A stretch of DNA of 64,000 nt, from the NCBI GenBank assembly GCA_032622095.1, contig CP136065.1, positions 113,997,195-114,061,194 on the forward strand. Direction: 5' to 3'. The notes below the pieces were generated by a model, which did no database searches, was not told the DNA's origin, and worked only from the letters and a program-made list of their open reading frames with translations. This stretch comes from Siphonodentalium dalli (taxonomy: Eukaryota; Mollusca; Scaphopoda; Gadilida; Siphonodentaliidae). Below are positions 1 to 9,137 of the stretch, piece by piece (position 1 is the stretch's first letter; every line of letters begins with the position of its first letter). The position numbers and the translations under genes were made by a program.

Positions 1-396
1 CATCTACATGTCAATGTCAACAGCCATGACATATTTCAGAATGATATGACCAAAGCTTCGACCTGTAGCCTGTGCCAAAGGATTTAGTCATGCAAAGAGT
101 AAAATCCAAGATGGCTGCTGGTGGCCATGTTTTTTTGCTGAATGACCCCAAAATGACTCGTTCCCATCTAGATGTCATTGTTAACAGCCATGACAAATTT
201 CATGATGATCAGACGAACAGTACGACCTGTAGCCCGTGCTAATGGATTGAATTTTGAAATCCAAGATGGCCGCTAGCGGCCATGTTTTATGCCGAATCAC
301 CCCAAAATGACTCGTTCCCATCTACATGACAATGTCAACAGCCATGACAAATTTCATAATGATCCGACCAAAGGTATGACCTGTAGCCCGTGCTAA
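1..396 (+). repeat. Satellite array, ~163 bp monomer (end of an array)
   Basis: Tandem copies of the monomer whose landmarks are TTTAGTCATGCAAAGAG, CCAAGATGGC, GGCCATGTTTT, CCCCAAAATGACTCG and GTACGACCTGTAGCCCG. The window opens inside the array. The open frames here are chance frames of the repeat and are not genes. Confidence 0.9.
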
Positions 397-493
397 AGGA
401 AATTGTTGACGAATCACACACGCACACACACCAGACGACGGCTGACAAAGCCATGGCAATAGCTCAAACTTTACAAAGTAAAGTTGAGCTAAC
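397..493 (+). repeat. Satellite end module with CA-run and terminal inverted repeat
   Basis: The array passes into a module GAAATTGTTGACG, a CA-rich run, GACGACGG, CCATGGCAATAGCTCAAACTTT and the inverted copy AAAGTAAAGTTGAGCTA. The same module closes repeat copies at about 6949-7055, 7230-7343, 26305-26338, 27028-27122 and 27442-27545. It therefore looks like the fixed right end of a dispersed element with a satellite core. Confidence 0.75.
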
Positions 494-1049
494 AAAAATG
501 GATAACTGTAGAATGGAAAACCCAAGCTGTATTGAATATCCTCACAGTAGTAAACAACCATACCATATATCATTGAGATCCAACAACAGGTTTTGGAGAT
601 ATCTGCTTGGACAGATGCAGGGTCAGACGCATGTAATTCAGTATAATTATTTATCCACCATTTCCTTCAGTCATGGGGGTATAATAAATCTGAAATGAAT
701 AATGACTGTCACATCAGGTTCATGAATTAGAGATATCTTGTTATATGGTGTCATTAAGTCTGTCAACAAAACTAGAAATTGAATCTCATTTTAGTATATG
801 TATAATGGCTTCGACGAATAGATAATTAATTAGTTGCACTCGTTCCAATTTGTGATTTTGCCAGTTCTCATATTGTTTGACAGACTAAATGTTATTGTTC
901 GGGTAGAGCATAGAAATTGTTTATAAAAATACAGAAAATTATATGACATCCTCAAGCTCACACATTATCTAACCTGTATGCCAGACCTCTACATTTCTTT
1001 AGACAAGAGGCTAACGATTAACATTTAATCCAATGGTTTTTAATATGTT
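494..1049. other. Spacer between satellite blocks, no gene seen
   Basis: AT-rich sequence without a recognisable coding pattern, inverted terminal repeats or satellite monomers. A 102-codon open frame starting near 390 runs into it but begins inside the satellite end module and has no protein-like character. Confidence 0.5.
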
Positions 1050-2660
1050 AACACGTTGAGTGCCGGAAAGAATTTAGTCATGCAAAGAGTAAAATCCAAG
1101 ATGGCCGCTGGTCGTCATGTTTTTCAACAAAATTTGGAAAAATTAGATGGCTCAAATCTGGTGGTCATCCCTAAGATCCATTTGAAATTTGATGACAATC
1201 GGATAAGGGCTGTGGCCTGTAGTGCGCATGCCGAAGGATTTAGTCATACAAAGAGTAAAATCCAAGATGGCCACTGGCGGCCATGTTTTCGAACGAAATT
1301 TGAGAAAAAAATGATGGATCAAATCTAGTGGTTACCTCGAAGATCCATATGAAGTTTGGTGATGATCGGATGAGGGATGTGGATGTAGGGTGTACCGAAG
1401 AATTTAGTCATGCAAAGAGTAAAATCCAAGATGGCTGCTGGCAGTCATGTTTTTCAACAAAATTTGGAAAAATTAGATGGCTCCAATCTGGTGGTCACCC
1501 CTAACATCCATTTGAAATTTGATGATGATCGGACGAGGGCTGTGGCCTGTAGTGCGAACTCCGAAGGATTTAGTCATACAAAGAGTATAATCCAAGATGG
1601 CCACTGGCAGCCATGTTTTTCATCGAAATTCAGAAAAAAAATGATGGCTCCTATCAAGTGGTCACTGAATTATGATCATATGAGGGAGGTGGCCTTTAGG
1701 GTGTGCCAAAGGATTTAGTCATACAAGGAGTAAAATCGAAGATGGCCACTGGCGGCCATCTTTTCAAACAAAATTTGTGAAAAAAATAATGGATCCAATC
1801 TAGTGGTTACCCTGAAGATCCATATGAAGTTTGGTCATGATCGGATGAGGGATGTGGCCTGTAGGGTGTGCTGAAAAATTTAGTCATGCAAAGAGTAAAA
1901 TTCAAGATGGCTGCTGGCGGTCATGTTTTTCAAAAAATTAGATAGCTCCAATCTGGTGGTCACCCCTAACATCTGATGACGATCGGACGAGGGCTGTGGC
2001 CAGTAGAGCGCACGCCGATGGATTTAGTCATACAAAGAGTAAATCCAAGATGGCCACTGGCAGCCAAGTTTTTCAACGAAATTCAGAAAATAAATGAGGG
2101 CTCTTATCTAGTGGTCACCCAACAGATCCATATGAAGTTTGGTGATGATCGAATGAGGGATGTGGTCTGTAGCGTGTGCGAAAGGATTTAGTCATGCAAA
2201 GTGGAAAATCCAAGATGGCTGGTGTCGGCCATGTTTGTCATCGAAAGTTTTTGATTGTTTACATCTAGAGGTGGTCCTAAACATGCTTGTCAATTTTAAA
2301 AACAACTATCCAATAAATGCGGGTTGCAGGGTGTGCCGATGAATTCAAATTTGAAATCCAAGATGGCTGCTGTCGGCCATGTTTTATAAAAGATTTTCGG
2401 GAAAAATTGATGGCTTCCATCTAGAGGTCACCCTGAAGAAACTTATGAAGTTAGGTGATGATCGGATGTGGGAGATTGCCTGTGGGGTGTGCCGAATCAT
2501 ACAAAGAGTAAAATCCAAGATGGCCATGTTTTTCAACGTAATTCAAAAAAATTGTATGGCTCCCATCTAGAGGTCGCACCGATTATCCATATCAAGTTTG
2601 GTGATGCTTGGATGAGGGTTGCAGTCTGTAGGGTGTGCCAAATAATTTACTCATGCAAAG
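1050..2660 (+). repeat. Diverged satellite subfamily (~155-175 bp units)
   Basis: About ten units keep the TTTAGTCATGCAAAGAGTAAA / CCAAGATGGC / GCCATGTTTTTC core of the main array. They carry a different second half (AGATGGCTCCAATCTGGTGG, ATCCATTTGAAATTTGATGA, TGTGGCCTGTAG). Spacing is irregular and several units are truncated, so this looks older than the block that follows. A ~210 bp non-satellite spacer (about 2661-2869) separates the two. Confidence 0.85.
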
Positions 2661-2869
2661 AGTAAAATCCAAGATGGCTGCTCGTGGCCATGTTTTTCGA
2701 TAGCTCCCACCCAGAGTCGATCTAGATTCGATCCTACATTTAAACATGCCTGTAAAATTTAATGAAAGTGTCAATGACACTGTAGCTCAACTTAGGTAGG
2801 GGAATATAATTTAATGGTTTACAGTAAATGGAGAAATAGGAAAGATGCTGATTGAAATGTCTTACCTGT

Positions 2870-5800
2870 GCCAAAGGATTTAGTCATGCAAAGAGTAAAA
2901 TCCAAGATGGCTGCTGGTGGCCATGTTTTTTGGCCGAATGACCCCAAAAGAACTCGTTCCCATCTACATGTCATTATTAACATCCATGACAAATTTTATG
3001 AAGATCCGACCAAAGCTACAACCTGTAGCCAGCGCTAAAGGATTTAGTCATGCAAAGAGTAAAATCCAAGATGGTTGCTGGCGGCCATGTTTTTTGGCCG
3101 AACAACCCCAAAATGACTCGTTTCCGATCTACATGTCAATATTAACATCCATGACAAATTTCATGATTATCAGACGAATAGTACGACATGTAGCCCGCCC
3201 GCGCCAATGGATTTAATTTTGAAATCCAAGATGGGCCACCAGTGGCCATGTTTTTTGGTCGAATGACCCCAAAATGACTCGTTCCCATCTACATGTCAAT
3301 GTCAACAGCCATGACAAATTTCATGAAGATTCAACCAAAGGTACGACCTGCAGCCCGCACCAAAGGATTTAGTCATGCAAAGAGTAAAATCTAAGATGAT
3401 CTGAAGAAGTCTGGTGGCCATGTTTTTTGGCTGAACGACCCCAAAATGACTCGTTCCCATCTACATGTCATTGTTAACATCCATGACAAATTTTATGATG
3501 ATCAGACTAAAGGTACGACCTGAAGCCCGTGCTAAAGGATTTAGTCATACAAAGAGTAAAATCCAAGATGGCTGCTGGCGGCCATGTTTTTTGGCCGAAT
3601 GACCCCAAAATGACCCGTTCCCATCTACATGTCATTATTAACATTCTTAACAAATTTCATGATGATCAGACTAAAGGTACGACTTGAAGCCCATGCTAAA
3701 GGATTTAGTCATACAAAGAGTAAAATCCAAGATGGCTGCTGGCGGCCATGTTTTTGGGCCGAATGACCCCAAAATTACTCGTTCCCATCTACATGTCAAT
3801 ATTAACATCCATGACAAATTTCATGATGATCAGACGAACAGTACGACCTGTGGCCCATGCTAATGAATTAAATTTTGAATTGAAAGATGGCTGCTGGCGG
3901 CCATGTTTTTCGGCCGAATGACCCCAAAATGACTCGTTCCAATCTACATGCCATTGTTAACATCCATGACAAATTTTATGATGATAAGACTAAAGGTACG
4001 AACTGTAGCCCGTGCTAAACGATTTAGTCATACAAAGAGTAAAATCCAAGATGGCTGCTGGCGGCCATGTTTTTTGGCCGAATGCCCCCAAAATGACTCG
4101 TTCCCATCTACATGTCATTATTAACATTCATGACAAATTTTATGATGATCAGACTAAAGGTACGACCTGAAGCCCGTGCTAAAGGATTTAGTCATACAAA
4201 GAGTAAAATCCAAGATGGCTGTTGGCGGCCATGTTTTTCGGCCGAATGACCCCAAAATGACTCGTTCCCATCTACATGTTATTGTTAACATTCATGACAA
4301 ATTTTATGATGATCAGACTAAAGGTACAACCTGTAGCCCGTGCTAAAGAATTTAGTCATACAAAGAGTAAAATCCAAGATGGCTGCTGGCGGCCATATTT
4401 TTCGGCCAAATGACCCCAAAATGACTCGTTCCCATCTACATGTCAATATTAACATCCATGACAAATTTCATGATGATCAGACGAACAGTACGACCTGTGG
4501 CCCATGCTAATGAATTAAATTTTAAAATGAAAGATGGCTGCTGGCGGCCATGTTTTTTGGCCGAATGACCCCAAAATAACTCGTTCCAATCTACATGCTA
4601 TTGTTAACATCCATGACAAATTTTATGATGATAAGACTAAAGGTACGAACTGTAGCCCGTGCTAAACGATTTAGTCATACAAAGAGTAAAATCCAAGATG
4701 GCTGCTGGCGGCCATGTTTTTTGGCCAAATTACCCCAAAATGACTTGTTCCCATCTACATGTCATTGTTAACATTCATGACAAATTTTATGATGATCAGA
4801 CTAAAGGTACGACCTGTAGCCCGTGCTAAAGAATTTAGTCATACAAAGAGTAAAATCCAAGATGGCTGCTGGTGGCCATGTTTTTCAGCCAAATGACCCC
4901 AAAATGACTCGTTCCCATCTACATGTCATTGTTAACATTCATGACAAATTCCATGACAATAAGACGAATAGTACGACATGTAGCCCGCCCGCGCCAATGG
5001 ATTTAATTTTGAAATCCAAGATGGGCCACCAGTGGCCATGTTTTTTGGTCGAATGACCCCGAAATGACTCGTTCCCATCTACATGTCAATGTCAACAGCC
5101 ATGACAAATTTCATGAAGATTCTACCAAAGGTACGACCTGCAGCCCGCACCAAAGGATTTAGTCATGCAAAGAGTAAAATCCAAGATGGCTGCTGGTGGC
5201 CATGTTTTTTGGCCGAACGACCCCAAAATGACTTGTTCCCATCTACATGTCAATGTCAACAGCCGTGACAAATTTCATGAAGATTCTACTAAAGGTACGA
5301 CCTGCAGCCCGCACCAAAGGATTTAGTCATGCAAATAGTAAAATCCAAGATGGCTGCTGGCGGCCATGTTTTTTAGCTGAACGACCCCAAAATCACTCGT
5401 TCCCATCTACATGTCAATGTCAACATTCATGACAAATTGCATAAAGATCAGACAAAAGGTACGACCTGTAGCCGGCGCCAAAGGATTTAGTCATGCAAAG
5501 AGTAAAATCTAAGATGGCTGCTGGTGGCCATGTTTTTTGGCTGAACGACCCCAAAATGACTCGTTCCCATCTACATGTCATTGTTAACATCCATGACAAA
5601 TTTCATGAAGTTCCGATCAAAGCTACGACCTGCAGCCCGCGGGAAAGGATTTAGTCATGCAAAGAGTAAAATCCAAGATGGCTGCTGGCGGACATGTTTT
5701 TTGACCGAACGACCCCGAAATCACTCGTTCTCATCTACATGTCAATATTAACATTCCTAACAAATTTTATGATGATCAGACTAAAGGTACGACCTGAAGC

Positions 5801-6955
5801 CCGTGCTAAAGGATTTAGTCATACAAAGAGTAAAATCCAAGATGGCTGCTGGCGGCCATGTTTTTTGGCCGAAAGAACCCAAAATGACCCGTTCCCATCT
5901 ACATGTCATTATTAACATACATAACAAATTTTATGATGATCAGACTAAAGGTACGACCTGAAGCCCGTGCTAAAGGATTTAGTCATACAAAGAGTAAAAT
6001 CCAAGATGGCTGCTGGTGGCCATGTTTTTCCGCTGAATAACCCCAAAATTACTCGTTCCCATCTACATGTCATTGTTAACATTTATGACAAATTTTTTGA
6101 TGATCAGACGAACAGTACGACCTGTGGCCCATGCTAATGAATTCAATTTTGAAATCAAAGATGGCTGCTGGCGGCCATGTTTTTCGGCCGAATGACCCCA
6201 AAATGACTAGTTCCAATCTACATGCCATTGTTAACAACCATGACAAATTTTATGATGATAAGACTAAAGGTACGAACTGTAGCCCGTGCTAAACGATTTA
6301 GTCATACAAAGAGTAAAATCCAAGATGGCTGCTGGCGGCCATGTTTTTTGGCCGAATGCCCCCAAAATGACTCGTTCCCATCTACATGTCATTATTAACA
6401 TTCATGACAAATTTTATGATGATCAGACTAAAGGTACGACCTGAAGCCCGTGCTAAAGGATTTAGTCATACAAAGAGCAAAATTCAAGATGGCTGCTGGC
6501 GGCCATGTTTTTCAGCCGAATGACCCCAAGATGACTCGTTCCCATCTACATGTCATTGTTAACATTCATAACAAATTTTATGATGATCAGATTAAAGGTA
6601 CGACCTGTAGCCCGTGCTAAAGAATTTAGTCATACAAAGAGTAAAATCCAAGATGGCTGCTGGCGGCCATGTTTTTCGGCCAAATGACCCCAAAATGACT
6701 CTTTCCCATATACATGTCATTGTTAACATTCAAGACAAATTTTTAAATGATCAGACTAAAGGTACGACCTGTAGCCCGTGCTAAAGAATTTAGTCATACA
6801 AAGAGTAAAATCCAAGATGGCTGCTGGCGGCCATGTTTTTCGGCCAAATGACCCCAAAATGACTCTTTCCCATCTACATGTCATTGTTAACATTCATGAC
6901 AAATTTCATAATAATCTGACCAAAGGTACGAACTGCAGCCTGTGCTAAAGGAAAT
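2870..6955 (+). repeat. Main satellite array, ~25 monomers of ~163 bp
   Basis: Successive TAGTCAT landmarks fall at about 2881, 3045, 3370, 3542 and 3706, a step of about 163 bp; the monomer near 3211 has a variant start. Each monomer contains an inverted AAGATGGC...GCCAT pair. Variant monomers recur at multi-monomer spacing: the AATTAAATTTTGAA type near 3866 and 4512 with a related AATTCAATTTTGAA form near 6140, and the GACATGTAGCCCGCCCGCG type near 3187 and 4977. This indicates higher-order units and block duplication. Confidence 0.9.
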
Positions 6956-7343
6956 TGTTGACGCATCACACACGCACACACACACCCTCACACGGACGAC
7001 GGATACCAAGCCATGGCAATAGCTCAAACTTTACAAAGTAAAGTTGAGCTAAAAACAATTCTCCAATAAATACGGGTGTGCCGATGGATTCAAATTTTAA
7101 ATTGATGATGGCCATGTTTTTTAACGATTTTCTGAAAAAAATTAAGGCTCCCATCTAGAGCTTAGAGGTCACTCTAAAGATCCATATGTGTTTGGTGACG
7201 ATCGGATGAGAGATGTGACCTGTAGGTGTTCTAATGGAAATTATTGACAGATGGCTGCTAGTACATTCACGCACAGACGGACGAAAGATGCCAACCCATG
7301 GCAATTATAGCTCAAACTTGACTTTGTCAAGTTGAGCTAAAAA
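6949..7343 (+). repeat. Two satellite end modules; second ends in near-perfect hairpin
   Basis: Two copies of the end module (about 6949-7055 and 7230-7343) flank a short diverged monomer. The second terminates in the inverted repeat TAGCTCAAACTTGAC-TTT-GTCAAGTTGAGCTA (7308-7339, one mismatch) followed by AAAA. Such an end on a tandem-repeat core resembles the pearl-type/HINE class of non-autonomous elements known from molluscs. The class assignment is inference. Confidence 0.6.
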
Positions 7344-7641
7344 TATCACCAGATCTGGCAAATGTGAAAATTCAGCTACAATAGCTTAATTCAGCTATAT
7401 ATTACACGGTACCCTCCAGTCAGTAACTGTTATGCAATGAGACAAAATTGGGAAAATGCACATCAAAAACTGTTTACGGGCAAGGACACCGGAAGCACCC
7501 AAGGGCAAGCGGGGCAAACCAGTCAGCAGGGCACTTTAAGTTTTCGGGTACCCACTGGACTCTCCTGGGCCAGGGCAGGGGGGGGGGGCAAATGCCCCTG
7601 CATGCACCCTTCTCTGGTGTCCCTGTTTACGGGTCTCTTAA
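7344..7641. other. Short unique stretch with G-run, no gene seen
   Basis: Contains a run of about 11 G followed by CAAATGCCCCTGCATGC, a word combination typical of dispersed non-coding repeats. No convincing coding potential. Confidence 0.4.
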
Positions 7642-7905
7642 CCCTTTCATGATGGGAGCTGCACTGGTGCAGCATTAAAGACCATATACTAAGCAGTAAG
7701 CATGCTCTTATACGGTAAATGCGGGCCGGTCTCCCATAGGAGTCTCGATCATATATATGTGAATCCAAGGGCTTACAATGTCAACACAAGGTAAATATTG
7801 TTAGGCCAATGTATTCTCATATAAATTATTTGCATCTCACATATACAAGATAATGCATTGGCACATTCAGGAAGTTCATTTCAGGAAGTTCCAGTCATGA
7901 AAGAA
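7642..7905. mobile_element. MITE flanked by TTAA (family 1, copy 1)
   Basis: Flanked by TTAA (7638-7641 and 7906-7909) with imperfect ends CCCTTTCATGA... and ...TCATGAAAG. A relative in opposite orientation lies at 35699-35928, sharing the CATGA(C)TGGAGCT/GGAAGTTCC and ATGCATTGGCAC segments. TTAA targets fit piggyBac-type (or Kolobok-type) transposition. Confidence 0.6.
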
Positions 7906-8289
7906 TTAAAATTCTAAATGAACGAATCTGGTGTCCTTAATTTGAGAAAGTTCTTGGTAAAGCAATTATGGTTTGTAGAGGAATCATGTACGATTGTAAA
8001 GTTTGGATACTAGTAGGACTTTTTGTGAACAAAACATTCAGAACTGCCTAATTCGGAACTGACAGAAATAATAAGCGGATGGTGCATAAAAAAAAAAACC
8101 CTGCAGTTATAAATTATATGTATCATATTGTATGAATATCGTGTCAATCATATCAATAACAGTACAGTACCAGAATTGGTTCCTGCACTGTAATATCTAC
8201 AGATACAGATACAGTAGTGTAAGTGAGCGATTAATAGCTTGGTGCATAGTGATGACCCGATGTGACCTTACGGAACGTTACTGATTCAT
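7906..8289. other. Spacer, nothing recognised
   Basis: AT-rich, no coding signal, no clear repeat ends. It directly precedes the truncated retrotransposon sequence that begins near 8290. Confidence 0.4.
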
Positions 8290-8632
8290 TTAAAATAAAA
8301 TTAGCAGTATTTTTTAGACATGGAATGGGGAAGTCTTGGATGAAAAATAGTGGGCGTCCCAAAATAATGCAGCCCATCGTTATTCACTCTGCCTGTTGCT
8401 TGGCGTCTTGGATGGAGTTCAACATAGTCAACACCACCTTAAAATAAAATTAGCAGTATTTTTTAGACATGGAATGGGGAAGTCTTGGATGAAAAATAGT
8501 GGGCGTCCCAAAATAATGCAGCCCATCGTTATTCACTCTGCCTGTTGCTTGGCGTCTTGGATGGAGTTCAACATAGTCAACACCACCTTCTTGGAGATAT
8601 TCCACCATCTAAAAGAATGGAACGGGGAGGAG
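8290..8632 (+). repeat. Internal 3' end of the retrotransposon lying upstream of the 5' LTR, with 149 bp tandem duplication and PPT
   Basis: From about 8489 this matches the sequence before the 3' LTR (from about 21928), including the purine tract AAAAGAATGGAACGGGGAG (8611-8629). A 149 bp unit (TTAGCAGTATTTTTTAGACA ... CAACACCACC) is present twice in tandem here (about 8290-8438 and 8439-8587). A complete solo element should not carry its own internal 3' end outside its 5' LTR. The 5' LTR is therefore probably shared with a truncated upstream copy. Confidence 0.8.
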
Positions 8633-9137
8633 TGTGGTGAATGTTGAGGTACACGTGGACTGTGCACATGTGTTTTGTTGACTATTGTTGTTATGAATGA
8701 TCATGTCAAAGGTCAAAGTATCAGGTGACCGAATCCAGGACGTTGAGTGGCGCACGGACTGAGCGAAGGAAGGTTTCCGTGGCGCGGAAGAATACATCTC
8801 CCTATCGATCTCTTGTGGTTACGATTCTCGGCAAGAACAGTCGCATGTTGTTCTAAGTTACATTCGGACTTCATCACAGTTTTCTAGGACGTTGGCCTAC
8901 ATCCAACAATCATCTATCATCACTCATACAATACGCCATCATCACGGATAACGACACGGACTTGCCCAAAGATTCACGACAACAGACCATCGGACCAAAC
9001 AGAACACAGACGAGCAGATTAGGTGAGACATCTTTTCTTGACCCCTTCTCTGCCCCGTTGATATTTCATGTTTGGTATAAACGCAATATTACTGTAGTTA
9101 TACTTTGTCACATCGCAGCAAAATAGGCAAAGTTACA
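8633..9137 (+). repeat. 5' LTR (505 bp)
   Basis: Begins TGTGGTGAATG directly after the purine tract and ends GTTACA, giving TGT...ACA ends. The 3' LTR has the same length and about seven substitutions. It contains a donor-like AG|GTGAGA at 9021-9028, a TATAAA at about 9076-9081, and ATGTCAAAGGTCA at 8703-8715, which is one base off the DR1 nuclear-receptor consensus. No AATAAA was seen. Confidence 0.85.

Noticed and set aside
1056-5915. Many 60-100 codon open frames in the first 7 kb
   Set aside because: They follow the 163 bp monomer and repeat the same peptide words; stops fall at unit variants. They are chance frames of satellite DNA.
1-7340. CRISPR-like regular repeats
   Set aside because: Units are tandem without unique spacers, ~163 bp long, and the DNA is eukaryotic.
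9071-9083. TTTGGTATAAACG at the LTR end as a tRNA primer-binding site
   Set aside because: It lies inside both LTRs, upstream of the LTR end, and is not the start of the internal region.
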